A DNA stretch of 64,000 nucleotides from Pelagivirga sediminicola (GTDB taxonomy: Bacteria; Pseudomonadota; Alphaproteobacteria; Rhodobacterales; Rhodobacteraceae): contig NZ_QCYH01000012.1 in assembly GCF_003072125.1 (NCBI RefSeq), forward strand, positions 1-64,000, read 5' to 3'. Position 1 is the stretch's first letter. Every line of letters starts with the position of its first letter. The notes beneath the pieces are model-generated. The model searched no databases. It was given only the letters and a program-made list of their open reading frames with translations, and was not told the origin of the DNA. Both the position numbers and the translations under genes were made by a program. This document shows, one piece after another, positions 50,995-59,575 of the stretch.

Positions 50995-51543
50995 TCAGCC
51001 GAAGAAGAGATTTTCGAAAAGGCCGACGGTCCGGGGCAGATCGACCGCCATGATCCCTGCAATCATGTGAATGAAGCCCTTGCCCATCAGGCCCTGGGTC
51101 GGCATGTCCGCCGATTTGACGCAGAGAAAGAGACCGCGCACGACCGCCAGCAGCCCGATGAATTGCGCGATCCGCACGAGTGCGATCAGGATGGCTTCGC
51201 CGGGCGTGCCCGAAACGGGTGAGAGCATCTCCGGCGCATAGGCCATGATCTCGCTGGCGGCACTCGCGGTGGTGTTGCTTGCCCCGTAAAGTGACGCGAT
51301 CCAGGCGGACAGCGTCAGATCGAGGGAGATGATCAGCAGACCGAACACGATGTAGGTCAGCGCCTGATAGTAGCCGTGCCGCCTGTGATGGGCATGCGCG
51401 CGCTCCTCGGCCGTCACCAGCATCATTCGGCTGCCGATCACGACGAGGATGATGCCCAGAACGAAACAGAGTGCTGCCACGAAGGCCTGCGCCGGTGGCA
51501 GGATGTCGGTCACCCGCGTGAAGAAGACGGTCAGCTCGTCCAT
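50995..51543 (-). CDS. icmC: IcmC/DotE-like (TraQ) membrane protein
   Basis: A 182-residue protein with four hydrophobic segments (about 17-39, 60-82, 110-145, 155-175). The stretch AQFIGLLAVVRGLFLCV and GLMGKGFIHMIAGIMAVDL corresponds to the conserved C-terminal region of IcmC/TraQ. Confidence 0.75.
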   Translation of the reverse strand: MDELTVFFTRVTDILPPAQAFVAALCFVLGIILVVIGSRMMLVTAEERAHAHHRRHGYYQALTYIVFGLLIISLDLTLSAWIASLYGASNTTASAASEIMAYAPEMLSPVSGTPGEAILIALVRIAQFIGLLAVVRGLFLCVKSADMPTQGLMGKGFIHMIAGIMAVDLPRTVGLFENLFFG

Positions 51544-51558
51544 ATGCTGTCATCCTCA

Positions 51559-52209
51559 TCACTCACCATCTCCACCCTCTATTTTCGGCTGGGCTTCGGC
51601 GTTACCGTCTGGGATCAGCACAACGCGTTTCGGGGTGTCCGTCACGGGAGCCGCGACAGGCGTCACCTGTACCGGGCGAGAACCGGCTCTCTCGGAAGCT
51701 GCGCCTTCGTCGATTGCGGGCAGCGACGCGCCGATCAGGCCGGTGGTGGCATAAAGCTGCCGTATGGCATTGGAATGCGCGCCGTTGACCTTGCGCTGGT
51801 CCTGCAGCCGAGCAACGAACCTTGGCAAAACACCGCCCTGCCCCGTCAACAGCGCCAGTTCCGAGCGCAGTTCCAGGCTCTGTTCGGTGAGCAGAGTCAC
51901 CTCGGATCGCAATTGATCGAGTTCGCGGGCCTGCTGATGATAGGCAAACTCGACCACGGCCTCTTCCGCTTCTGTCTTCCGGTCCAGTGCGTTGAATGCA
52001 AAGACGCCGCCAATCGCGACGAGACCGAGAACGGCGAAGGTCAGCAGGACCTTGCACAGCCCGTTGATAAAGGCGGTACCGGTGCTTTCGCGGGCGCGCA
52101 TGTGGACGGCAACGCGGTCCCGGGCCGGGCGGGCAAAGGTAAAGCGGTCGGCAAAAGCGTCAACAGGTGATGGTGCCGAGCCGCCTGATGCTGTGTCTGA
52201 CCGATACAT
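51559..52209 (-). CDS. Bitopic coiled-coil protein in DotF/TraP position
   Basis: A 216-residue protein: cytosolic N-terminus (1-50), one membrane helix (about 52-74, VLLTFAVLGLVAIGGVFAF) and a periplasmic helical region (about 82-125) rich in Glu/Leu heptads (ARELDQLRSEVTLLTEQSLE). This plan matches IcmG/DotF/TraP. Its place directly before icmC is that of traP before traQ. No sequence motif confirms it. ATG at 52209 has GGGAG five bases upstream; GTG at 52215 is an alternative. Confidence 0.6.
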   Translation of the reverse strand: MYRSDTASGGSAPSPVDAFADRFTFARPARDRVAVHMRARESTGTAFINGLCKVLLTFAVLGLVAIGGVFAFNALDRKTEAEEAVVEFAYHQQARELDQLRSEVTLLTEQSLELRSELALLTGQGGVLPRFVARLQDQRKVNGAHSNAIRQLYATTGLIGASLPAIDEGAASERAGSRPVQVTPVAAPVTDTPKRVVLIPDGNAEAQPKIEGGDGE

Positions 52210-52276
52210 TGTCACTCCCTTCCGCCTCGAACCAATGTGTTGTGGCTTGCGGCAACTCGGCTATGGTCATTAATCC

Positions 52277-52300
52277 TATATCGTTATATATAACGATATA
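52277..52300. promoter_or_regulatory. 24-bp palindromic operator, copy 2 (perfect)
   Basis: TATATCGTTATA and TATAACGATATA join as a perfect 24-bp palindrome between divergent genes (start codons at 52209 minus and 52352 plus). It shares 22 of 24 bases with copy 1 at 37895. The two plus-strand and two minus-strand T4SS units on either side could be controlled by one dimeric regulator. Confidence 0.75.
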
Positions 52301-52351
52301 AACGACACAGTAAAGACCTTTGCTAAATACCTCCGAGAAAAGGATTTCCCG

Positions 52352-53509
52352 ATGAAAGCTGTCAAAAAAAGCCGTTCGCCGCGTGTAAGCTCAGTGTCAG
52401 GTCTCGCCTTCCTCATGATCCTGGGATCTGGCTCGGCAAGCCTTGCTCAGGAATACAGCTGGAAGGAGGGGTTTGCCGGTTGCACGGGAACGTCCCCCTT
52501 CATCGAAACACTCATCTCAAAAACAGACCCAGAGGTGCGCCCGCTTCTGAAAATTGGCGAGATGCAGGCTTGGGCCATCAAGGACGCAGACGGACACCCC
52601 GCGACCGCCCTGACAACACAGGATGGGCTGACAATTGTCGGGCGCATCATTGGACCACAAGGTGAGGACATTTCGGCTGCACTGCTAGCGACCGTGCCCG
52701 ATCCGGGCGCGAAACCGCCCATCGCACAAGCATCGATGTCTCAGACTTCGAGTCCTGCACGTTCGTTACCCGCACGGACAACAACACCTGCGCCTTCAAC
52801 ACAAGGCGCGATGGCGCCAGATTCAAATCCGCAAACCGCCAGGCGCGCACCGACTGGGGCCACATCACCTGTGTTAAATCAATTGCAGAGAAACCTGCGA
52901 TCTGGCGACGTGACCCAAGCGCCGCGGCCGCCTGACACGGCAACGCTGAACGCACCTGCCGTTGCCACCCTGTCGGCACCGATTACCGCCATTGAACACC
53001 CCTCTGCCGATGTTCAGGCAGGAATCGATACGATCTTCAAGCAAGCCGGTGAGGAGCGTATCTGGTTTTCTGCCGGAACGCCGAACCCTGGCGCGCCCGT
53101 CGTCTACATGCTCACCGACCCGGAGTGCCCGCATTGCCAGTGGACGATTGATCAAATGCAGGGGCCAATTGCATCCGGGTCTGTCGACCTCCGGATCATT
53201 TTCGCTCCCGTTACCGGCGTTCAGGGGTTCAATACGGCCCTGTCGATCCTGCATTCCAAAGATATCGCGCAAACCTTCATGGCTCATATGACCTCTAACA
53301 CCCGAGGAACATCCGGCGTCGTCCAGATGGATACGACCCTGGCCGACAAGGCCGTCATCCAGGGGATCGTCGACAACATCAACTGGATGCGGGCAAACAA
53401 GATGCCGGGCGTGCCGTTCTTCCTCTTTGATACGGATCAAGGCGCACAATTCGCCTTCTCGGAACTGCCGCCGGACATTCTGACTGTCGCCAAAGCCGCA
53501 AGCCAGTGA
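52352..53509 (+). CDS. DsbC/DsbG-like thiol-disulfide protein of T4SS
   Basis: A 385-residue exported protein (signal to about residue 33). A disordered Thr/Ser/Pro-rich stretch (about 128-205) precedes a thioredoxin-fold domain with active site DPECPHCQW (Cys259, Cys262) and the FAPVTGVQGFNTALSIL region. It probably isomerises disulfides of channel proteins that carry Cys pairs. It starts the plus-strand T4SS operon downstream of the palindrome. Confidence 0.84.
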   Translation: MKAVKKSRSPRVSSVSGLAFLMILGSGSASLAQEYSWKEGFAGCTGTSPFIETLISKTDPEVRPLLKIGEMQAWAIKDADGHPATALTTQDGLTIVGRIIGPQGEDISAALLATVPDPGAKPPIAQASMSQTSSPARSLPARTTTPAPSTQGAMAPDSNPQTARRAPTGATSPVLNQLQRNLRSGDVTQAPRPPDTATLNAPAVATLSAPITAIEHPSADVQAGIDTIFKQAGEERIWFSAGTPNPGAPVVYMLTDPECPHCQWTIDQMQGPIASGSVDLRIIFAPVTGVQGFNTALSILHSKDIAQTFMAHMTSNTRGTSGVVQMDTTLADKAVIQGIVDNINWMRANKMPGVPFFLFDTDQGAQFAFSELPPDILTVAKAASQ

Positions 53510-53521
53510 CGGGGTGTGTCG

Positions 53522-54169
53522 ATGCTGTCAGATAATGAACATTTGAACGCAGCTGAATCTATCCTGCGCTCGGCGCGCACGTTCGAAATTTCCTATAAGG
53601 TCATGGCCAAGGTCGCGCTCGGTCTGGGTCTGTCGACCGCCGTGCTGGCTGCATCGACCGCCTATCTTGCGGTGAACCGGCCAGAGCCAAGGTATTTTGC
53701 GACAACGACAGACGGCCAGCTATTGCCACTCGTGCCTCTCGACAAGCCGCACCAGTCAGCCGCCGAGGTGAGCAACTTCGCGGTCAAGGCGGTAACCTCG
53801 TCGCTGACCTACGATTTTGCCAACTACCGCGCCGACTTCAACAACGCGCTGCAATATTTTACCAAACCCACCGGCTGGAACCAGTTCGTCGAGGCCGTCC
53901 AGAAGAGCCAGATGCTCGAGCTGGTGCAGGCCCGCCGCCTCAACACCACCGCCGTCGCCAACAACGCAGTCATCGTGCGCGAGGGCATCAACGACCGCGG
54001 TGTCTATGAATGGGTCGTGCAGATCCCGCTGCGCGTGACCTATCAATCCGCCTCCGAGGTGACAGGTCAGAACTTCATGATCACCATAAACATCGAACGG
54101 CTGCAAACCTATGAATCCCCCTATGCGATGGCAATCTCCCGCTTCATCGCGGCCTCCGGAGGTGCCTGA
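53522..54169 (+). CDS. icmL: IcmL/DotI-like (TraM) inner membrane protein
   Basis: A 215-residue protein with an N-terminal membrane helix (about 29-50) and a VirB8-like periplasmic domain. Conserved stretches include YFATTTDGQLLPLVPLDKP, AVTSSLTYDFANYR and YESPYAMAISRFIAA. The start is ATG at 53522; GTG at 53516 is also possible. The stop overlaps icmK (TGATG). Confidence 0.88.
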   Translation: MLSDNEHLNAAESILRSARTFEISYKVMAKVALGLGLSTAVLAASTAYLAVNRPEPRYFATTTDGQLLPLVPLDKPHQSAAEVSNFAVKAVTSSLTYDFANYRADFNNALQYFTKPTGWNQFVEAVQKSQMLELVQARRLNTTAVANNAVIVREGINDRGVYEWVVQIPLRVTYQSASEVTGQNFMITINIERLQTYESPYAMAISRFIAASGGA

Positions 54170-55380
54170 TGCGTAATATACTCCGATCAATGCGACAGTT
54201 TCGCCTATCGACGACCGTCGGCGCCGCCGTCTTATTCGGCCTGATGCTCTCATCTGGCCAGGCGCAACAGGTGCTGAGGGATGCGGGTGGTGATGAGACC
54301 GTTCCGCCCGGCAACGAGGTTCAGACCCCCCTGCCCCAGCCCGCAAACCGTCCGACCGCGACCCTGCCGGGTCAGAACGATGGGACCACGGTGGTCACCA
54401 TCGAGAATGGCAGTCAGCCAGCACCCGGTCAACAGACCCTGCCCACCGGCGCCGACCCCCTCACCCAGAACGAGATCAATCAGCGGCAACAACCGGCAGA
54501 TCAGCAACAGCAGACACCGACTGGCGATCTCCCGATCGTCGGCGCGAAAGAGTTGCTGCAAAGTCTGGACGATCTCGACCGCCCGCTGACGCCAGAAGAG
54601 ATCACCGCCTATGGCGCGGCGATCCAGAGCCAGTTCCCGATGACCCCGGAGATGATCCGCGACTATCGCAGGCGTGTTGATGAGAGCCAGAAGGCCGCCG
54701 CCACCCCGCCATCGGGTCAGTTTCCAAAATCGATCACAGATGCCAAGCGGATAACGCTGAATTCGGCGCAGGAGCCGGAGGTCCTGTTGACCGGGCCTGA
54801 TACGGTCAGTGTCATGGCCTTTTACGATCAGACCGGCGCGGCCTGGCCGATCGCGTCCTACGTGATCGGTAAACCAAAAAGTTTCCAAGTCTATGCGATG
54901 CAGGAGGGCTCGAATCAACTGGCGGTGACGCCGCTGGTCGCCCACGGGTTTTCCAACATCGTGGTGTCTCTCGTCGGCGAAAGCCGACCACTGGTCTTCG
55001 ATGTGCGCACGAACTCGCTCAACACGCATTATCGCCGCGACTTCACGGTGCACGGGTTGGGGCCAAACGCTGCATCAAAGCCCCTTCAGACCCGACAGAG
55101 CGAACCGGTGACGCGGGCCTCAAACGACGTGATGATGGCCTTCGCCACCGGTGCCGACATTCCGGGCAATGCTGTGCGTCTCACCACGGACAACAGAGCC
55201 GTCAAAGCCTGGCGCTATGACGGCGCGATCTATCTGCAATCTGCCGATGCGATCATCTCGCCGCCCGCCTCCGGGATCCTGACCGGGCCCGGCCAGGTCA
55301 AAGCCTATCGAATCAGGCCCACATCCGTTGCGCTGATTTCCACCAACGGGCGCGTCTCCAAAGTGAGGATCTCCAAATGA
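54169..55380 (+). CDS. icmK: DotH/IcmK-like (TraN) outer membrane core protein
   Basis: A 403-residue exported protein. Leader to about residue 33, then a Gln/Pro/Thr-rich stretch (about 45-115) and the conserved C-terminal half: YDQTGAAWPIASY, NIVVSLVGESRPLVF, RRDFTVHGLGPNA and a DSLKAW-type end (RAVKAWRYDGAIYLQSAD). DotH forms the outer membrane ring with DotC and DotD. Confidence 0.87.
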   Translation: MRNILRSMRQFRLSTTVGAAVLFGLMLSSGQAQQVLRDAGGDETVPPGNEVQTPLPQPANRPTATLPGQNDGTTVVTIENGSQPAPGQQTLPTGADPLTQNEINQRQQPADQQQQTPTGDLPIVGAKELLQSLDDLDRPLTPEEITAYGAAIQSQFPMTPEMIRDYRRRVDESQKAAATPPSGQFPKSITDAKRITLNSAQEPEVLLTGPDTVSVMAFYDQTGAAWPIASYVIGKPKSFQVYAMQEGSNQLAVTPLVAHGFSNIVVSLVGESRPLVFDVRTNSLNTHYRRDFTVHGLGPNAASKPLQTRQSEPVTRASNDVMMAFATGADIPGNAVRLTTDNRAVKAWRYDGAIYLQSADAIISPPASGILTGPGQVKAYRIRPTSVALISTNGRVSKVRISK

Positions 55381-56669
55381 GCGAGTCCAAGAACCCAAAC
55401 GAAAACAATGATGAAGCAGACATTGGACTTGCAGGTGACAGGAGCGACACGGCGGACCGAGCCAGTGCAGGCCGTGTTGCCCGCGTACGCAAGGGTGGGC
55501 TTTTGTCATTCAGAAACATGGCTTTGCTGACGATTTTGGCCGTCGGTGGCGCAGTCGGCTATGAGCTCTGGAAGAACCCGGAACTGATCGGCCCGAGCCG
55601 GCTGGCTGGAACGCCGAACGTCGATGATACGCCAGCCGGTGATCAGCTGCGCACCTCAGAACGTTATCAGGATAATTTGCGACAGCAGAACGAGGACGGT
55701 GCCCGCGAGGCGCAGGAGTCTGACACGTCATTCATCGCGACACCGGATGAGCCTCTGCGTCAGATCGATGAAAAGCCACCCGCCACGGCGCCAAACCCGA
55801 ATCGCCCGCTACCCCCGGCGAACGCCCCGGTCGAGACCGAACAACCCAGAACCGTGGTGATCGATCGCCAGCAACCGGTGCAACAACAAGCGCGACCAAT
55901 GCCGGACCAGTCTCAACCCCCGGACTACGCCCGTATCAACCAGCTCGCCCAGTTGATGGCGACCCAGCAGCAGGGGCTGATCGGCGCGTGGAGCGCTCAG
56001 CCATCGGCCGTCACAGTTGTCGTCGAGGAAGACCTGGTTCCCAGCGAAGACACCACCTCTTCCCGAACCAGCGATGGCAGGACGCGCCAATCGGGCGCCC
56101 CTGCCCTCTCGGAGCCGCTTATTCGCGCGGGCGACGTCGTTCTCGCCTCGACCATCATCACCAATGACAGCGACACGCCCGGCCCGGTGGTCGCGCAGAT
56201 CAGGAAAGGGCCGCTCAGAGGCGCGCGCCTGCTCGGCGGATTCGAGGCAAACCAGAACGACACCCATCTCATCGTCCGGTTCAACGCGGCTGTGCTCGAA
56301 GACGGCACGCAGATCCCGATATCCGCCTACGCGGTCGATGCTCGTCAGAAGTCGCTTGCGGTACGCACCGATCTGGATCGCCGTCTTTTTGCACGTTATG
56401 CGCCGCGCGTCGCGGCGGCATTCGTGTCGGGGGTCGGCGACGCCCTCTCAGATCCTGGCACATCGCTGATCGATCTTGGCGGTGTCACGGGTGTCACCCG
56501 CCCGGCGCCAACAATTGAGCAAGGCCTCTACAAGGGTCTCGCAGAAATTGGTCACGATCTCGCGGGGGAGTTTGTCCAAAGCGCCCCAAAAGGACCGCTG
56601 ATCTCTTTGCGCTCTCGCCAGATCATCGGCGTCTTGTTCACCAGCAGCGTCGTGTTGCCGAACCGTTAA
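55377..56669 (+). CDS. icmE: DotG/IcmE-like (TraO) channel protein, VirB10-like
   Basis: A 430-residue protein with an N-terminal cytosolic part, one membrane helix (about 43-61), a Pro/Gln-rich linker (about 125-185) and a C-terminal VirB10-type domain: VVLASTIITNDSDTPGPVVAQ, GARLLGGFEANQNDTHLIV and IPISAYAVDARQ. No DotG-type pentapeptide repeats are present; Legionella DotG is far longer, R64 TraO similar to this size. It overlaps icmK by four bases. Confidence 0.88.
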   Translation: MSESKNPNENNDEADIGLAGDRSDTADRASAGRVARVRKGGLLSFRNMALLTILAVGGAVGYELWKNPELIGPSRLAGTPNVDDTPAGDQLRTSERYQDNLRQQNEDGAREAQESDTSFIATPDEPLRQIDEKPPATAPNPNRPLPPANAPVETEQPRTVVIDRQQPVQQQARPMPDQSQPPDYARINQLAQLMATQQQGLIGAWSAQPSAVTVVVEEDLVPSEDTTSSRTSDGRTRQSGAPALSEPLIRAGDVVLASTIITNDSDTPGPVVAQIRKGPLRGARLLGGFEANQNDTHLIVRFNAAVLEDGTQIPISAYAVDARQKSLAVRTDLDRRLFARYAPRVAAAFVSGVGDALSDPGTSLIDLGGVTGVTRPAPTIEQGLYKGLAEIGHDLAGEFVQSAPKGPLISLRSRQIIGVLFTSSVVLPNR

Positions 56670-56685
56670 GGGCTGGAGGTTCACC

Positions 56686-57072
56686 ATGGCTGAGAACAGA
56701 TACAACATCTATCGCTCGACGGTGCATTGGCGCTACGCCATGGCGCGGCCGCTTCTGGCGTTCTTCGACGCGCGCCTGATTTTTTTCATCGTCCTGTTCG
56801 TCTTCCATATCCGCTGGTGGACGTTTGCCGTGCTGGTGTTTGCGATCGCTGGGTTCACCGGGGCGAGTTACTTCAACTACGCGCTCGAGAATGTCGTGCG
56901 CTTGGTGCGGTCGAAACTCGTGGGGTCGGCCCGCCCGGCTATCACTTATACGCGGCTTCGGCCCATGGCGGATTATGGCTGGGATGCTTTGAGGAGTGAG
57001 GGGCCAAGCGGCGCCACTACTGTGATCTTGAATGTATTCAAGATACCCATCTTGCTCAGGTATAGGCCATAA
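56686..57072 (+). CDS. icmT: IcmT/TraK-like inner membrane protein
   Basis: A 128-residue protein. N-terminal YRSTVHWRYAMARPLLAFFDAR precedes a hydrophobic core with FFIVLFVFHIRWWTFAVLVF, matching IcmT/TraK (DAR...LLFLLHIRWWTF). The last 40 residues extend beyond the usual 86-residue IcmT. It ends the plus-strand T4SS operon, 16 bases after icmE. Confidence 0.85.
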   Translation: MAENRYNIYRSTVHWRYAMARPLLAFFDARLIFFIVLFVFHIRWWTFAVLVFAIAGFTGASYFNYALENVVRLVRSKLVGSARPAITYTRLRPMADYGWDALRSEGPSGATTVILNVFKIPILLRYRP

Positions 57073-57134
57073 AGAGCGTCTATTTAGTATAGGAGTGTCA
57101 TATCTATACATCATATACCAAACCGTGCTACTAC

Positions 57135-58541
57135 ATGAGCAGAATCGATTCCATAAGAGAATCGGAAGCAGTGGTAAGTATCATGAGCGGTACCCTAGAA
57201 CAATTTTTGAACGACCTTTCGCGCGGTCTCGATAAGACAATGGTTTCGGTCAACAAAGACCTGACCATTCGCAATCGGATCAAACGATCTTGGTCCATGC
57301 GGCAGTGCGCCCGCTTTCTCAATGTCAGCATTCAATATCTTACAAAGTTTGCCAGAGAGAATGGTGACTTTCCGGCCGGTGAGTATGTTGGCAGAGAGCG
57401 AGTATTCACGCTCGTCGATCTGATGCATATCCGAGCTCTGTTGGCCGCATCCGCAAAGCGGCCATATGACTATTTGGCTTGGAGAAAGCCCGGCGACCCG
57501 CTCCCGGTAATTTCGTTCGCGAGCCAGAAAGGGGGGACTGCCAAATCGCTGACGGCCGCCCACTTCGCGCAATACCTGAGCCTCAATTATGGGATGCGTG
57601 TAGGAGTAATGGACGCCGATCCTCAGAGCACGATCACACTCTATTTCGTCGGAGGCGAAGGACTGCCTCAGCTTCCGACAGAAGATACGGCAACACTGGT
57701 CGACTTTGCCGGATTATATATGAGCGAAGATGGAAAGCCATACACAGAACATGATGCAGATACCCTGGACAGCTTCTTCCTAAAGACGTCTTGGCCCGGA
57801 TTGCGCATCCTGCCTGCGCACGGCGAAACCTCCGAGGGCGAGCTTCAGATCACGCGCTTGATTCGCGATAATCCTCCTGAAAAGGCATTTTATAGATATC
57901 TTCGGGACTCTGTCGAACGGTGGCGTGACCACCATCAACCAAAAACGGTTCCAAACGAATTGGTGGCCAACGGCTCAGTCGACCCTACGAAACTCAGCAA
58001 TGCTCTCAGTGAGACGCTCGATTGCATTATCATCGATTATCAGCCGGCGCTCACACTGTTTCAGCTAAACAATGTCGTGGCATCCACCAATCTGGTTATT
58101 CCGCAGACCATGAAGGGCTTCGACATTGCAACCTTGTCCACCTTCGTCACCGGGCTTCGTGGTATGATCAACCATATTCTCGATCACGATCGCATCGAAA
58201 TCGGGACAGGGGCCAACATGCTGTTGCCAACGATCGTGCAGCGAACGAATGATCAAGACCTGAAACAAGTGGCCAATCTGTTGGAGCACTGTCCGACTGA
58301 GGTCTTGCCGGTATTCTACCTGCGGTCAGATGCAATAGCGAACGCTTCTGATGTCTACCAGTCGGTGTATGAGTACGAGCCCGATACTCGCGGAAAAAAG
58401 AAGGGTATTGAGCGCTTCATTACGAATGCTGATGCTGTCAACGATGCAATTGTTTCGCGGATTTGGCCGGGCCGTGAGCGAGGCTATGCTGAGACTTGGA
58501 TCAACGAATTCTACGAGGAAGACGGGGAGGAATCCGCATGA
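57135..58541 (+). CDS. repA: RepA (ParA-type partition ATPase)
   Basis: A 468-residue ParA-type ATPase of the RepABC family: N-terminal HTH-like region (about 54-75, MRQCARFLNVSIQYLTKFAREN), deviant Walker A SQKGGTAKSLTA (near 135), DADPQST (near 162) and the DCIIIDYQPAL motif (near 300). It drives plasmid segregation and represses its operon. Initiation at the ATG at 57183 (MSGTLEQFLNDLSRGLD) is a credible alternative. Base composition of repA and repB is less GC-rich than neighbouring genes. Confidence 0.9.
   Translation: MSRIDSIRESEAVVSIMSGTLEQFLNDLSRGLDKTMVSVNKDLTIRNRIKRSWSMRQCARFLNVSIQYLTKFARENGDFPAGEYVGRERVFTLVDLMHIRALLAASAKRPYDYLAWRKPGDPLPVISFASQKGGTAKSLTAAHFAQYLSLNYGMRVGVMDADPQSTITLYFVGGEGLPQLPTEDTATLVDFAGLYMSEDGKPYTEHDADTLDSFFLKTSWPGLRILPAHGETSEGELQITRLIRDNPPEKAFYRYLRDSVERWRDHHQPKTVPNELVANGSVDPTKLSNALSETLDCIIIDYQPALTLFQLNNVVASTNLVIPQTMKGFDIATLSTFVTGLRGMINHILDHDRIEIGTGANMLLPTIVQRTNDQDLKQVANLLEHCPTEVLPVFYLRSDAIANASDVYQSVYEYEPDTRGKKKGIERFITNADAVNDAIVSRIWPGRERGYAETWINEFYEEDGEESA
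57146..57164. promoter_or_regulatory. Inverted repeat at repA 5' end
   Basis: CGATTC (57146-57151) and GAATCG (57159-57164) flank a 7-base spacer. If repA starts at 57183, the repeat sits in its leader and may be an autoregulation or partition site. Two half-sites only. Confidence 0.4.
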
Positions 58542-59575
58542 AACTTAAGCGTTCCTTGTTGAAAGATACAAGCAAGCCATCTGACGACGAATCAACTAAG
58601 AACCCGGGAGCTGAAACCGAGGCAATGGCTGAAGTGGTGAGTCCAAATCCTGTTGCTGATGCCAAACCGCGCGTCGGTGGCGCCGGAAGCGCGTGGAAGG
58701 CGGGAGCTGTTGAGCAAAACAAGGCGGCGTTGGGTAGGGCTCGTCAAAAGATGGTCGACGACATCCTCAATGGTCACCATGAACTATCACTGGTTTCGGC
58801 AATGGTCGTTGACAGACTTGGAACGGATCGCCGTGTGGATTGGCAAAGCCAAGAGGCGTTCCAGTCCCTCAAAAATAGTATCGCAGCAAATGGGCAAGAT
58901 ACTCCGATACAAGTCTGGCCAAGTGATCCGAATTGGAAGCCAGATCCGCTAGACCCAGAAAACGTTGATGGAGTGCAGTTTGAGCTGATCACAGGACGAA
59001 GGCGGCATGCGATCGCAGAGATGCTTGATTTGCCTTTACGCGCCGTCCTGGCGTCGCCCGAAAAACGCGGAACCGAGGACGAAGAATTTGAACTCCTGTT
59101 CATGCGGTTTAGAGAAAACGAAGAGCGTGAGAACCTCGGCCCGTTCGAACGACTTCTATCGATCGGAGAAATGTTTGAGAATCTCAAAGCCAGTAGCGTC
59201 TCGAGAGACGTCACGGCCGTTTCCTTCGCCAAGCGCATAGGCGTCCACGAGAGTATCGTATCACGTGGAAGAGCTGTTTTTAGAGATCGAGAGCAAATCT
59301 TGAATAAATTCAAGAATGCTTATGACCTCAGCTTTCCTGACCTTCAGAAGGCCGTGTCTAGTCTCTCAGAAGTTAAGAAGACCAAGGCTAAAGTGGCTGC
59401 AAGACCTAAGAAGGTAGTCGTTACAAGATCAGTTGGATCGAGAAAACTCTCGATGTCATCGCAAGGTGGGAAGCTGTCCGTCAGCGCCGCCGGATTGGAT
59501 TTGGATAAGCAGGGTCTTGAAGGCCTTGGCGATGTAATCGCAGCTTATCTGCAAGAACATGGGTCGAAAAAATGA
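58538..59575 (+). CDS. repB: RepB (ParB-type partition protein)
   Basis: A 345-residue ParB/RepB: ParB-N region with DTPIQVWP and LITGRRRHAIAEML (near 165), RENEERENLGPFERLLSIG, HTH VSFAKRIGVHESIVSRGRA (near 232). The ATG overlaps the repA stop (ATGA). An upstream ATG at 58496 lies inside repA and is not used. It binds parS, which I cannot place with certainty. Confidence 0.9.
   Translation: MKLKRSLLKDTSKPSDDESTKNPGAETEAMAEVVSPNPVADAKPRVGGAGSAWKAGAVEQNKAALGRARQKMVDDILNGHHELSLVSAMVVDRLGTDRRVDWQSQEAFQSLKNSIAANGQDTPIQVWPSDPNWKPDPLDPENVDGVQFELITGRRRHAIAEMLDLPLRAVLASPEKRGTEDEEFELLFMRFRENEERENLGPFERLLSIGEMFENLKASSVSRDVTAVSFAKRIGVHESIVSRGRAVFRDREQILNKFKNAYDLSFPDLQKAVSSLSEVKKTKAKVAARPKKVVVTRSVGSRKLSMSSQGGKLSVSAAGLDLDKQGLEGLGDVIAAYLQEHGSKK

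Noticed and set aside
37964-57072. VirB/D4-type (P- or F-type) secretion system
   Set aside because: The recognisable subunits (DotC, DotD, IcmK, IcmC, IcmT, DotA) are specific to the I-type class.
57101-57120. AT-rich stretch before repA as a fourth T4SS palindrome
   Set aside because: TATCTATACATCATATACC does not keep the CGTTA and TAACG cores of the palindrome.
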